Source of the DNA: an uncultured Faecalibacterium sp.
Lineage (GTDB): Bacteria > Bacillota > Clostridia > Oscillospirales > Ruminococcaceae
Assembly (NCBI GenBank): GCA_934540955.1
Contig: CAKTCY010000015.1
Location: 1 to 36,700, forward strand
Direction of reading: 5' to 3'
DNA: 36,700 nt
Shown: piece after piece, positions 1 through 8,060 of the stretch
Position numbering within the stretch: position 1 is the stretch's first letter
How the letters are laid out: the number at the start of each line of letters is the position of its first letter
The notes under the pieces: model-generated
Database searches by the model: none
Seen by the model: only the letters and a program-made list of their open reading frames with translations
What the model was told of the DNA's origin: nothing
Position numbers and translations under genes: made by a program

Positions 1-1055
<1,055 letters not shown>

Positions 1056-1056
<1 letters not shown>

Positions 1057-2267
1057 TGCGGGTGCGCGACAGCCGCCCGCCCTTTGCGGGGCTGGCAAAC
1101 CTGTCCGAGGAGCAGCTGCACCGCCTGCCCACCCCCTGCTACCTGCTGGACGAAGCCCAGCTGCGCCGCAACGGCGAGATTTTGCTGGGGGTGCAGCAGC
1201 GCACCGGCTGCCGCATTCTGTTGGCGCAGAAGGCTTTTTCCAACTTCAACGTCTACCCGGTGCTGGCGCCCTATCTGGCAGGTACGGAGGCCAGCGGCCT
1301 GTACGAGAGCCGCTTGGGCAGGGAAGAGCTGCCGGAAAAGGAGAACCATGTGTTCTGCGCCGCCTACCGGGCAGACGAGTTTGCCCAGCTGCTGCAGTAC
1401 GCTGACCATATCGTGTTCAACTCGCCCAGCCAGCTGGCAAAGCTCGGCCCGGCGGCAAAGGCGGCTGGCAAAAGCATCGGTCTGCGCATCAACCCGGAGT
1501 GCTCCACGCAGGAGGGCCATGAAATCTACGATCCCTGCGCACCCGGCAGTCGTCTGGGCACCACCCGCGCCCAGTGGGACGCCGCTGTGGCAGAGCACCC
1601 GGAGCTGCCCGCCCTGCTGGACGGTCTGCACTTCCACACCCTGTGCGAGCAGGACGCGGACGCGCTGGCGGTGACGCTGGCCGCAGTGGAGGAGAAGTTT
1701 GCAGACCTGCTGCCTAAGATGCAGTGGATCAACTTCGGCGGGGGACACCACATCACCCGCCCGGGCTATGCCCTTGCTACGCTGGAAGGCTGCATCCTGT
1801 CGGTGCGGCAGAAGTATGGCGTACAGGTGTATCTGGAGCCCGGCGAGGCTTGGGCGCTGAATGCGGGCTATCTGGTCACTACCGTGCTGGACACCCTGCG
1901 CAACGGGGATACCAGCCTTGCCATTCTGGATATGTCCGCAGCCTGCCACACCCCGGACGTCATCGAGATGCCCTACCGCCCGCCGCTGCTGGACGCCGGT
2001 GAGGCAGGGGAGAAGACACACACCGTCCGTTTGGGCGGCCCCACCTGCCTTGCGGGGGATATCATCGGGGATTACAGCTTTGACGCTCCTCTCGCCGAGG
2101 GCGATAAGCTCATCTTCGGCGATATGGCCATCTACACCACCTGCAAGAACAACACCTTCAACGGGATGCCTCTGCCGCCCATCTGGCTGCTGGGCGCAGA
2201 CGGCAGCTGCCGGGAACTGGTGCGCTTCGGCTATCAGGACTTCAAAATGCGTCTGGGTGCAATATAA
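1056..2267 (+). CDS. nspC: Carboxynorspermidine decarboxylase NspC
   Basis: The 403-residue product is a fold-type III, PLP-dependent decarboxylase of the alanine-racemase-like barrel family. It removes CO2 from carboxynorspermidine or carboxyspermidine to give norspermidine or spermidine. Visible landmarks are the PLP-lysine region LAQKAFSNFN (about residue 55), HFHTLCEQ, the phosphate-binding loop NFGGGHH, the EPGEAW segment, and the C-terminal DMSAACHTPD and PTCLAGD blocks that complete the dimer active site. Length matches the family. The ATG at 1056 overlaps the stop of the upstream synthase, so both act as one operon for cytoplasmic polyamine synthesis. A hairpin follows 12 bases after the stop. 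Confidence 0.93.
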
Positions 2268-2278
2268 AAAGAAACCAA

Positions 2279-2307
2279 GAGGGTCATCGGCACAGTCGAT
2301 GACCCTC
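2279..2307 (+). terminator. Hairpin terminator after nspC
   Basis: A perfect 11-bp stem (2279-2289 with 2297-2307, loop 7) starts 12 bases after the nspC stop. The downstream tract is only modestly T-rich (TTACTATCTCT), so termination may be partial. Confidence 0.6.
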
Positions 2308-2332
2308 TTACTATCTCTGCCCGACGGCGCAA

Positions 2333-2361
2333 TTGACAAAGCACCGACAGGAACATATAAT
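2333..2361 (+). promoter_or_regulatory. Consensus sigma-A promoter for the 2416 gene
   Basis: TTGACA (2333-2338), a 17-bp spacer and TATAAT (2356-2361) match the housekeeping consensus perfectly. The expected start is near 2368, leaving a leader of about 48 nt that includes GAGGAG ten bases before the GTG start at 2416. Confidence 0.85.
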
Positions 2362-2415
2362 TAAAGCTATAAGAAAAATATCGCCACAGAACCGACAAAA
2401 GAGGAGAAGCAGCGC

Positions 2416-3798
2416 GTGCGCACATTGTCTGAGATCATTGTCAAGCGGGATTATTCCCGAAAAACTCCGTCCTCCGTTTTTTATAAGGACAGCCCCTTCT
2501 GGCAAAGGCTGATCTGCATCTGCTATGTGGGGTTCATCGCACTGGCGGCAGGGCTTGGCGAGTGGAAGACACTGCAGAGCATTTTGAACGGCGTGCCTAA
2601 GATCATTTCTGCGGGTGTTGTCGGTATGGCCTTTGTCTATGGGTTCATATATCCGGATCTGGAACGGGTAAAAAAGGTGCTCTGGCCCACACTGCTTTAT
2701 ATGTCCCTGATCGTGATGTTGTTTTTGTGGTCCATTGTTATCTGGCTGATGAATTTCAGCACCATATCCACGATGATCCGGGCCTGCTCCAAGCTGGTAT
2801 TCCAGAGTATTTCAATTCTGACAGCGGTCTGCGGTGTGTATCTGCTGGGGTCAAGAACCATCGATCTGTTTGCTATCGCGGCGTGTCTGGCAAATGCAGG
2901 CATCATGGTGCTGGAGATCCCGGCCTTTGGCCTTTCAGCAAGCATCCAGTCACTTACGCGGTGCCTGCTCACCTTTGGCGAGGCAGAGGGCTATGCCCGC
3001 AGACTGGAGATCCACGATCTTACCTTTGTGTTTGGACAGCTGGTGCTTTATTATGCGGCGTTTGCCCCGCATGACACAAAACAGGAAAAACGCCGCCGCT
3101 GGCTGCTGCTTGTAGCTTGTACGTTTTTCTTTTTTGTGGGCATGAAGCGCATTGCCATTCCGGCGGTGGTGCTGTTTATTTTTGTGGCGCTGATCGTCCG
3201 TCGCTTTAAAAATAAAAAACCATGGCTTCTCCTGTGGGGCGTTGCTTGGGTCGTATTTTTCTTTCTATTTCTTTATATTGTCCGCACGGGACTGCTCTCA
3301 AAGGCCTTGCAGACGTTCGGTATCGATATGATGGGACGCGACTATCTGTGGAGTCTAGCCAACGACTATTACGATTTTTCCGTTACCTATTGCGGGCATG
3401 GCTTTGAGTATGTGGATACCATCGTCACCAGCTGGTACAACGCAGGCATAATTAACCATCCATATCCCTTCCACAACGACATCTTAAAGGTGTTTGTGGA
3501 AATGGGCTTTCCGGGCTTTGTGTTCTGGGCGGGCATCCAATATATCCTTACGCCGATCTTCTGGCTGCACTATGCGGATGAAGAAACCACGCTGCTGTAC
3601 CTGAGCAATCTCAGTTACATGACGATGACATACCTTACGGACAACACATCCTTTTCTTTCTGGTGCACGATGGCGCTGCGGCTGCTGCCGCTGGCCTACT
3701 CTGTACAGCGGCGCAAGCCGCCAAAGCCGCAGGTCTGGAAGCCGAAGGATAAGAAGGAAATGCAAGACCGTATCCGCATCATGATGCAGGAAACATAA
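2416..3798 (+). CDS. O-antigen ligase/polymerase-like membrane protein
   Basis: A 460-residue protein with about ten hydrophobic segments. A hydrophilic loop near the C-terminal third contains MGRDYLW, and this is followed by HPYPFHNDILKVFVEMGFPG. The H-N-x-x-L and E-x-G-x-x-G arrangement is characteristic of the Wzy/WaaL (O-antigen ligase and polymerase) superfamily. That points to polymerising or transferring a lipid-linked glycan at the outer face of the membrane. The GTG start at 2416 is chosen because GAGGAG lies at 2401-2406. A consensus promoter precedes it. The convergent acyltransferase on the other strand may decorate the same polymer. No other glycan genes are adjacent, so the polymer is unknown. 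Confidence 0.72.
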   Translation: MRTLSEIIVKRDYSRKTPSSVFYKDSPFWQRLICICYVGFIALAAGLGEWKTLQSILNGVPKIISAGVVGMAFVYGFIYPDLERVKKVLWPTLLYMSLIVMLFLWSIVIWLMNFSTISTMIRACSKLVFQSISILTAVCGVYLLGSRTIDLFAIAACLANAGIMVLEIPAFGLSASIQSLTRCLLTFGEAEGYARRLEIHDLTFVFGQLVLYYAAFAPHDTKQEKRRRWLLLVACTFFFFVGMKRIAIPAVVLFIFVALIVRRFKNKKPWLLLWGVAWVVFFFLFLYIVRTGLLSKALQTFGIDMMGRDYLWSLANDYYDFSVTYCGHGFEYVDTIVTSWYNAGIINHPYPFHNDILKVFVEMGFPGFVFWAGIQYILTPIFWLHYADEETTLLYLSNLSYMTMTYLTDNTSFSFWCTMALRLLPLAYSVQRRKPPKPQVWKPKDKKEMQDRIRIMMQET

Positions 3799-3810
3799 CA
3801 GCAAACAACG

Positions 3811-4848
3811 TTATAGATTGGAACGATTGGGGCAGAAGTGCTTGTGTACTTCTGCCCCAATAAAATTATACAGGTGCTGAAGTGCAACAGCCAATATGCA
3901 GGTGAAAAACAGAACGCTCCAGAAGTAGAAGATGTCAAACGAATGGGAGTTTATTATATAGTAGTTCTTTGTGATATCGAGAACTGCAAACTGAAACAGA
4001 TACAGGAACGGAGCATAGGGATTCATTGTGCGGAGGATACGATTGCCGACCTTGAATTTGTCCAGCAGCCAGATCAAGAGCAGCCCAAAGGGGAAGATCA
4101 TGAGATTGTGAAAGATCAAATCCGGCAGGCTTTTTTCAGGCACAGTTATGGCAAGAAAGGAAAAAATAAGTTCTGCCGCAACGATCAAGGGTAAGGCATA
4201 TTTCTTTTTTAAAAAACTGGCAAGAAGGTCTGCGTATTCATAAATGATAACACCGAAGGGAAACGCCAACTCACTAATGTAGTATACTCTGTGATTTAAA
4301 CCTGTAACAGCATCAGAGATACAGAGAATCGAAGTGATAATGAATATAACGCCGGAAAGAAAAACGACACGCCGAAATTTATTTTTTGGGAAAATGCGGT
4401 AGGAAACATAGAAGATCAGATACAGCACGGTCAATGCGGGCATATACCAGTTGACCAGCTGAAAAATCTGATGTTCGCCGAGCATCGTGTTCCGGATAAG
4501 CGTGCTTACAACACTTGAAAACAGAGTGATCCATAGCAGATTGACGATTTTTTTCCAGAAATCGTGCAGGTAATTCGGCTTGGAGGCAACAGAACAGGCA
4601 AGTCCAAAGCCGGATGAAATAAAGAAATAGCCTACACCTAATGTGGAGATCTTGCTTAATGGCAGCAGAATGTGTGGCATAGGAGAAAATGGATTTGTAC
4701 AATGAGAAAAGATGATCAGTACTGCAAAAACAAAGCGCAGCTCATGCAGACGATTCATGGCCTTTTTGATATCTGCGCCGGTTGGACAGAACTGGAGGTT
4801 TAAAAGACAAAGCACTGCTAAAAAAAGATATAGAAAAATATAGGGCAT
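3811..4848 (-). CDS. Acyltransferase 3 family membrane protein
   Basis: The 345-residue product starts at an ATG preceded by AGGAGG on the minus strand. After a short first membrane segment it has NRLHELRFVFAVLIIFSHC, the N-terminal block of acyltransferase family 3 (OafA/NodX/WecH-like) with the usual R-x-x-x-x-x-x-V and catalytic H region, then about nine further membrane helices. Such proteins move acetyl or other acyl groups across the membrane onto sugars or lipids. It converges on the ligase/polymerase-like gene with only 12 bases between the stops. The last codons lie in a perfect inverted repeat (3827-3860). The donor and acceptor cannot be read from the sequence. Confidence 0.8.
   Translation of the reverse strand: MPYIFLYLFLAVLCLLNLQFCPTGADIKKAMNRLHELRFVFAVLIIFSHCTNPFSPMPHILLPLSKISTLGVGYFFISSGFGLACSVASKPNYLHDFWKKIVNLLWITLFSSVVSTLIRNTMLGEHQIFQLVNWYMPALTVLYLIFYVSYRIFPKNKFRRVVFLSGVIFIITSILCISDAVTGLNHRVYYISELAFPFGVIIYEYADLLASFLKKKYALPLIVAAELIFSFLAITVPEKSLPDLIFHNLMIFPFGLLLIWLLDKFKVGNRILRTMNPYAPFLYLFQFAVLDITKNYYIINSHSFDIFYFWSVLFFTCILAVALQHLYNFIGAEVHKHFCPNRSNL
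3827..3860. repeat. Inverted repeat between convergent genes, inside the acyltransferase 3' end
   Basis: Thirteen perfect base pairs (3827-3839 with 3848-3860, 8-base loop) fall inside the final codons of the minus-strand acyltransferase and just past the plus-strand stop at 3798. It may act as a shared transcription-stop structure, but neither direction has a clear U-tract. Confidence 0.45.
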
Positions 4849-4950
4849 TTGCGGCCTCCTGACTTTTTACTTCTGCGTTCTGCGGATTTCTAAAGAAAAA
4901 GAATATAAGTTTATCTTATCATAAGCTGCTTTGCATGGCAAGCAGACAAC

Positions 4951-4982
4951 AAAAAAGCACCACACATTTCTGTGTAGTGCTT
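4951..4982 (-). terminator. Terminator of the degenerate tRNA copy
   Basis: On the minus strand, AAGCACTACACA, a GAAA loop and TGTGTGGTGCTT are followed by a T-run. It is identical to the terminator of the intact tRNA at 5091-5122. Confidence 0.8.
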
Positions 4983-4989
4983 CTCTTTC

Positions 4990-5073
4990 TGGTGGAGATT
5001 ACCGGGCCGATTCAAATCACGGTGACCCTCTTGCAGTCCATGCACGGCGCTCTCCCGGGTGAGCTAAACCCTC
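4990..5073 (-). pseudogene. Degenerate tRNA-Ala copy (anticodon loop reads GGA)
   Basis: Read on the minus strand this aligns end to end with the intact tRNA-Ala at 5130-5205 but is 84 nt long. It keeps the D stem (GCTC/GAGC), the G3-U70 position and the CCA end. Position 2 of the acceptor is mismatched (A-C), the anticodon stem has a G-A mismatch plus one extra base before it, and the T arm has about six extra bases. The aligned anticodon loop is ATGGACT, giving GGA (serine-type) in place of GGC. It is most likely a non-functional duplicate. Processive readthrough from the intact copy is limited by the terminator between them. Confidence 0.75.
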
Positions 5074-5090
5074 ACTCGTTTGGCGTCAAC

Positions 5091-5122
5091 AAAAAAGCAC
5101 CACACATTTCTGTGTAGTGCTT
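5091..5122 (-). terminator. Terminator of tRNA-Ala
   Basis: A 12-bp stem with a GAAA loop, containing one G-U-type pair, is followed by a T-run in the minus direction. It lies 8 bases past the tRNA CCA end. Confidence 0.9.
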
Positions 5123-5129
5123 CTCTTTC

Positions 5130-5205
<76 letters not shown>

Positions 5206-5238
5206 AGATGTCTTGCTTTGTGCCTGACGACGTGTGTA

Positions 5239-5267
5239 ATTATACCAGCCGCAGGGGCGCTTGTCAA
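5239..5267 (-). promoter_or_regulatory. Consensus promoter for tRNA-Ala
   Basis: On the minus strand, TTGACA (5262-5267), a 17-bp spacer and TATAAT (5239-5244). The start would be near 5232, about 27 nt before the mature tRNA 5' end. Confidence 0.9.
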
Positions 5268-5297
5268 CAGTTTTTTGCAAAATTTTTTGCAGCAAAA

Positions 5298-5329
5298 GAT
5301 CCCCGCAGGGTGCGTGCCCGGCGGGGATC
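5298..5329 (-). terminator. Terminator after thiT
   Basis: A nine-base-pair GC-rich stem (5298-5306 with 5321-5329) is followed on the minus strand by TTTTGCTG. It lies about 40 bases past the thiT stop. Confidence 0.75.
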
Positions 5330-5367
5330 GAAAAGCGGGGGAGTGCTCTTTTTGAAAAAACTACGTC

Positions 5368-5991
5368 TTAGCGTGCCTGACGGTCAAAGATCTGCGGGGC
5401 GACACGGATCAGGATCACCGCAAGGACCGTGGTCAGGATGGCTTCGGGCAGCATATAGGTGGCATTGTACACGGCACTGTACAGCCAGCACAGACCGTCC
5501 ACGCTCATGCTGGAGATCCCGGGGAAGCCGATCTCGGTCATCCAGCTGAAAGCGTAGTCGTAGTCCTTCCAGACGATGTAACCGGACAGAAAGCTGCACA
5601 GGAAGCGCAGCAGGCACACCACAAAGGCGCTGACACCGACACCCACGGTGCGGCTGTGGAAAGGCTTTGCGATCAGGCAGGCGAAGCCAAGCACCGTGAA
5701 GGCCAGAATGTAGTCCAGCAGTACGCAGCCCACCTGTGCCGTGAGGGTCTGGCAGTATGCCAGATTGCCAAGACCCTGCACAAGCTGGATCAGGCTGTTG
5801 ACGAAAGCGGTCATGATGCCCCACTTTGCGCCGTGGCGGTAGCTCATTACCAGAATGGGAACCATGCTGAACAGGGTAATGGAACCACCGTGGGGCATGA
5901 GCGGGATCTGGATCATGCTCAAAACGGTGGACAGGGCGATCATCAGGGCGCCCTCCACCAGAATGCGGGTCTTGGAATAGGTTTTAGTCAT
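5368..5991 (-). CDS. thiT: Energy-coupling-factor thiamine transporter S component ThiT
   Basis: The 207-residue, six-helix membrane protein is the substrate-capture subunit of a thiamine ECF transporter, which works with a separately encoded EcfA/A'/T module. LVEGALMIALSTVLS, PHGGSITLFSMVPI and SYRHGAKWG are typical ThiT (YuaJ) segments; the C-terminal half holds the aromatic-rich loop and helix. The start at 5991 is chosen because the family homology begins at MTKTYSKTR and a GAGGAA ribosome site precedes it. An open frame extends further upstream but runs through the terminator and riboswitch. A TPP riboswitch directly upstream independently supports thiamine as the substrate and shows repression when TPP is plentiful. 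Confidence 0.94.
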   Translation of the reverse strand: MTKTYSKTRILVEGALMIALSTVLSMIQIPLMPHGGSITLFSMVPILVMSYRHGAKWGIMTAFVNSLIQLVQGLGNLAYCQTLTAQVGCVLLDYILAFTVLGFACLIAKPFHSRTVGVGVSAFVVCLLRFLCSFLSGYIVWKDYDYAFSWMTEIGFPGISSMSVDGLCWLYSAVYNATYMLPEAILTTVLAVILIRVAPQIFDRQAR

Positions 5992-6019
5992 AGGGATTCC
6001 TCTTCTCAGAACGATAGTA

Positions 6020-6056
6020 CACAAAAACAAAATGCGCCTGCTGGCAGCAGACGCAT
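6020..6056 (-). terminator. Riboswitch-controlled terminator in the thiT leader
   Basis: A ten-base-pair stem (6032-6041 with 6047-6056) with one wobble pair and a 5-base loop is followed on the minus strand by TTTTGTTTTTG. It lies between the TPP aptamer and thiT, the position of a classic expression platform. Confidence 0.85.
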
Positions 6057-6087
6057 GAAGGTTTGTTGAACGTACCGGACAGTTCCG

Positions 6088-6171
6088 CAAACTCCCTACG
6101 CCGGCATTGCCCGGATCAGGTAAAGGGTACTCCGCGCTATGCGGATCTCAGCCTTACGGCGCCCCTGTTTT
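6088..6171 (-). ncRNA. TPP riboswitch (THI element)
   Basis: On the minus strand the conserved blocks occur in order: CAGGGGCGCC, GGCTGAGATCC, ACCCTTTACCTGATCCGG and AATGCCGGCGTAGGGA, closed by a short AAAC/GTTT P1 pairing. It binds thiamin pyrophosphate in the nascent mRNA. With the terminator at 6020-6056 it should stop thiT transcription when TPP is present. Confidence 0.96.
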
Positions 6172-6184
6172 TATGTCCGCCCAC

Positions 6185-6213
6185 AGTATACGCGCCGTGG
6201 GACAAAAAGTCAA
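6185..6213 (-). promoter_or_regulatory. Promoter for the thiT riboswitch mRNA
   Basis: On the minus strand, TTGACT (6208-6213), a 17-bp spacer and TATACT (6185-6190). The start near 6178 falls just before the aptamer. Confidence 0.85.
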
Positions 6214-6286
6214 GCCCGCAGACATAATCCGCCCTGGCAGCGCGTATGTTATACCATTGCAAAGCTGGAACGCAGGGAGGCGGGAT

Positions 6287-6535
6287 ATGAAAGCCGATCC
6301 GGAACAGCGCGCCGTGCAGCTGGGCGAGTACATTGCCGCCCACAACGCCACGGTGCGGGCAGCGGCGGCTGCGTTCGGGTGCAGCAAGTCCACCGTGCAC
6401 AAGGACGTTGCCGTGCGGCTGCGCAGCATCAGCCCTGCGCTGTACGGGCAGGTGCGTGCCGTGCTGGCGCGCAACAAGGCCGAGCGTCATCTGCGGGGCG
6501 GGGCTGCCACCCGGCGCAGATACAGCCGCCGCTAA
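6287..6535 (+). CDS. spoIIID: Sporulation transcriptional regulator SpoIIID
   Basis: The 82-residue product contains RAVQLGEYI, then AAAFGCSKSTVHKDVAVRL as a helix-turn-helix (about residues 27-50), then the basic C-terminal block HLRGGAATRRRY. These match SpoIIID, the small DNA-binding protein that switches mother-cell transcription from the sigma-E to the sigma-K programme in endospore formers. Length is slightly below the Bacillus protein. The start at 6287 is supported by GGGAGG at 6274-6279; the longer open frame upstream overlaps the divergent thiT control region. It sits next to sigG, sigE and spoIIGA on the other strand. An ATA/GTATGTTAT arrangement upstream might be a sigma-E-type promoter, but the match is weak. 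Confidence 0.93.
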   Translation: MKADPEQRAVQLGEYIAAHNATVRAAAAAFGCSKSTVHKDVAVRLRSISPALYGQVRAVLARNKAERHLRGGAATRRRYSRR

Positions 6536-6540
6536 AGCCA

Positions 6541-6573
6541 AAAAGACCGCTGCACGGCGCAGCGGTCTTTTTG
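6541..6573 (+). terminator. Terminator after spoIIID
   Basis: A twelve-base-pair stem (6542-6553 with 6559-6570, loop 5) ends in a T-run, directly after the spoIIID stop. The remaining bases to 6739 hold a GCGGCC/GGCCGC inverted repeat and no convincing gene. Confidence 0.92.
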
Positions 6574-6739
6574 TGATTCAGCAGATTGGCGTTTTGGCGG
6601 ATGATGTTTCCCGCTGCGACCCCTTCTGTGAAAATGCGTTTGGAGCGGCCCGCAGGCCGCGACAAACGCGAAATTTAAATTGATTTTCCGCTGTATATGG
6701 CCAAAGCGCACGCGGAGGCCATTTTAAATCGTTCTGCCT

Positions 6740-7507
6740 TTATCCCCCGGCGTGGAACTGCTGCAACGCGCCTTTTTCCAGCCGGCTTACCTGCGCCTGA
6801 CTGATGCCGATCTCCTGCGCCACCTCCATCTGGGTCTTGCCGCGCAGATACCGCAGCTCCATGATGCGCTTTTCCCGGGGCGAAAGGGCGGCTACCGTAT
6901 CCCGGAACTGCAGCCCGCTGATCCAGCTTTCCTCGCTGTCCGGGTCGCGCACTTGGTCGATGACATACATCGCATCGCCGCCGTCGGTGTACACCGGCTC
7001 GTCAAGGCTGAGCGGCTCTACCACCGATTCCAGCGCGGCGGTCACCTCGCGCCGGGCAAGCCCGGCTGCTGCGGCGACCTCGTCCATGGTGGGCTCCCGC
7101 CCCAGCTGCTTCTCCAGCCCTTCCCGCGCCTGCATGGCACGGTAGGCGGTGTCCCGCAGGGTGCGGCTTACCCGCAGGGCGTTGTTGTCCCGCAGAAACC
7201 GCCGGATCTCCCCAATGATCATGGGCACGCCGTAGGTGGAGAACCGCACCGGCTGCGCGGGGTCAAAGTTATCGATGGCCTTGATTAGCCCGATGCACCC
7301 CACCTGAAACAGATCGTCCAGATTCTCGCCCCGCTGGGCAAACCGCTGCACCACGCTGAGCACCAGCCGCAGATTGCCCTCCACCATCCGCGCCCGGGCA
7401 GCCTTGTCCCCGGCGTGGGCAAGGGTGAGCAGCTGCCGCTTTTCCGTCTCGGTCAGCACAGGCAGCTGCCCTGTGTTCACACCGCATAGCTCCACATTGT
7501 TGTACAT
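6740..7507 (-). CDS. sigG: RNA polymerase sporulation sigma factor SigG
   Basis: The 255-residue product is the late forespore sigma factor. The N-terminus VELCGVNTGQLPVL is the SigG/SigF-type signature. Region 2 contains NLRLVLSVVQRF, DDLFQVGCIGLIKAIDNFD and FSTYGVPMIIGEIRRFLRDN. Region 3 includes RTLRDTAYRAMQ. Region 4 ends with LSPREKRIMELRYLRG and the helix-turn-helix IGISQAQVSRLEKGAL. The ATG at 7507 has GGAGG upstream. Order and strand match the spoIIGA-sigE-sigG cluster of other endospore formers. A forespore-type promoter lies directly upstream and a terminator insulates it from sigE. No frameshift or missing motif is visible. Confidence 0.96.
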   Translation of the reverse strand: MYNNVELCGVNTGQLPVLTETEKRQLLTLAHAGDKAARARMVEGNLRLVLSVVQRFAQRGENLDDLFQVGCIGLIKAIDNFDPAQPVRFSTYGVPMIIGEIRRFLRDNNALRVSRTLRDTAYRAMQAREGLEKQLGREPTMDEVAAAAGLARREVTAALESVVEPLSLDEPVYTDGGDAMYVIDQVRDPDSEESWISGLQFRDTVAALSPREKRIMELRYLRGKTQMEVAQEIGISQAQVSRLEKGALQQFHAGG

Positions 7508-7537
7508 CCGAACGCCTCCGGTCTTTTGCTTTACCGG

Positions 7538-7567
7538 AAGTATGGCTCTGTGCGCCGGACGCTATGC
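7538..7567 (-). promoter_or_regulatory. Putative forespore (sigma-F/sigma-G type) promoter of sigG
   Basis: On the minus strand, GCATA (7563-7567), an 18-bp spacer and CATACTT (7538-7544). This fits the Bacillus sigma-G-type pattern (GHATR, 18 bp, CATNHTA) except for the last base. The start would be near 7530, about 23 nt before the sigG ATG. No sigma-A-like promoter is visible here. Confidence 0.6.
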
Positions 7568-7571
7568 GTGG

Positions 7572-7606
7572 AAAAAATTGAGCGCCCCTCCGCAAAAGAG
7601 GGGCGC
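7572..7606 (-). terminator. Insulating terminator upstream of the sigG promoter
   Basis: A perfect 9-bp stem GCGCCCCTC/GAGGGGCGC (7582-7590 with 7598-7606) is followed on the minus strand by TCAATTTTTT. It would stop RNAs arriving from the sigE side just before the sigG -35 region. Confidence 0.75.
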
Positions 7607-7610
7607 ATTA

Positions 7611-7639
7611 TAGACAAACCTGTAATTTTATGGTATGCT
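7611..7639 (+). promoter_or_regulatory. Promoter of the small-peptide (toxin-like) mRNA
   Basis: TAGACA (7611-7616), a 17-bp spacer and TATGCT (7634-7639) preceded by TGG as an extended -10. The start near 7646 leaves a leader of about 170 nt before the ATG at 7818. Confidence 0.6.
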
Positions 7640-7779
7640 GTGACTGGCGGCGTAAGCCGCCCATCAGGCGCTGTGCCCACAAACGCAGGCGGCTACCTTC
7701 TCTGTTGGCGAACTGACGCTCGTTTCCACTGCGGAACGACCCAGAACGACCCGGGAGGAGGTTCAATCAGATTGAGCAG

Positions 7780-7809
7780 CACTTCCCGGAGTTTTAACGA
7801 AGGGGGGTG
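7780..7809 (+). promoter_or_regulatory. Shine-Dalgarno-sequestering hairpin in the peptide leader
   Basis: CACTTCCC (7780-7787) can pair with GGGGGGTG (7802-7809) over eight positions including two G-U pairs. That buries the ribosome site of the ORF starting at 7818. The upstream leader also has a GGCGGC-GTAA-GCCGCC hairpin and a TCAATC/GATTGA palindrome. Structured leaders of this kind are usual for type I toxin mRNAs. Confidence 0.55.
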
Positions 7810-7817
7810 AGCAGGAC

Positions 7818-7931
7818 ATGACGATCTCGGAGATCATCGCAGCGTTGTCGCTTGCCGTCAACGTTGTCCGCGCAGTGTTCGACATTGCATGGAAGATTAC
7901 CATGGAACGCAAGAATGCAAAAAAAGATTGA
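7818..7931 (+). CDS. 37-residue hydrophobic peptide, candidate type I toxin
   Basis: The ORF begins MTISEIIAALSLAVNVV, has a single hydrophobic/amphipathic helix at about residues 4-27, and ends with the charged tail MERKNAKKD. A strong ribosome site (GGGGGGTGA) lies 7 bases before the ATG. The size, helix and lysine-rich tail resemble membrane-active peptides of type I toxin-antitoxin loci. Support comes mainly from the surroundings: its own promoter, a long structured leader with a masked ribosome site, its own terminator at 7975-8015, and a convergent antisense RNA covering its 3' end. R18 and D22 inside the helix are unusual for a plain transmembrane span. I do not recognise a specific named family, and toxicity is inferred. 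Confidence 0.6.
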   Translation: MTISEIIAALSLAVNVVRAVFDIAWKITMERKNAKKD

Positions 7932-8010
7932 CCGCCAGAGCTCCCACAGCCGCGGTCAATCTTGACACGCCAATGAGGAGCTAGCCATTTGCCGGGCCAG
8001 CGCCTCTTGT
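7919..8010 (-). ncRNA. Antisense RNA to the peptide mRNA (candidate antitoxin, about 92 nt)
   Basis: A perfect sigma-A promoter at 8017-8045 should start RNA near 8010 on the minus strand. A perfect 12-bp hairpin (7924-7935 with 7952-7963) followed by seven Ts stops it at about 7919. The RNA has no ORF with a ribosome site. It is complementary to the last codons and the entire 3' untranslated region of the 7818-7931 mRNA. This is the convergent 3'-overlap geometry of RatA/TxpA and SR4/BsrG in Bacillus subtilis. Boundaries are predictions. Confidence 0.65.
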
Positions 8011-8015
8011 GTTTT
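7975..8015 (+). terminator. Plus-strand terminator of the peptide mRNA
   Basis: GAGG-A-GCT (7975-7982) pairs with AGC-G-CCTC (7999-8006), with three further inner pairs, followed by TTGTGTTTTC. The mRNA end therefore almost coincides with the antisense RNA start near 8010. Confidence 0.55.
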
Positions 8016-8016
8016 C

Positions 8017-8045
8017 ATTATACACGTTCCCACGCGGAATGTCAA
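8017..8045 (-). promoter_or_regulatory. Perfect consensus promoter of the antisense RNA
   Basis: On the minus strand, TTGACA (8040-8045), a 17-bp spacer and TATAAT (8017-8022). It lies 15 bases past the sigE stop. It cannot efficiently serve sigG because two terminators intervene. Confidence 0.9.
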
Positions 8046-8060
8046 GCGCTGCGCCCGGGA

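Noticed and set aside
5992..6090. N-terminal extension of thiT
   Set aside because: It runs through the riboswitch terminator and has no family similarity; a ribosome site supports the start at 5991.
7526..7810. 94-codon plus-strand frame before the small peptide
   Set aside because: It spans the sigG promoter, a terminator and the peptide leader, shows no family similarity, and lies inside a structured untranslated region.
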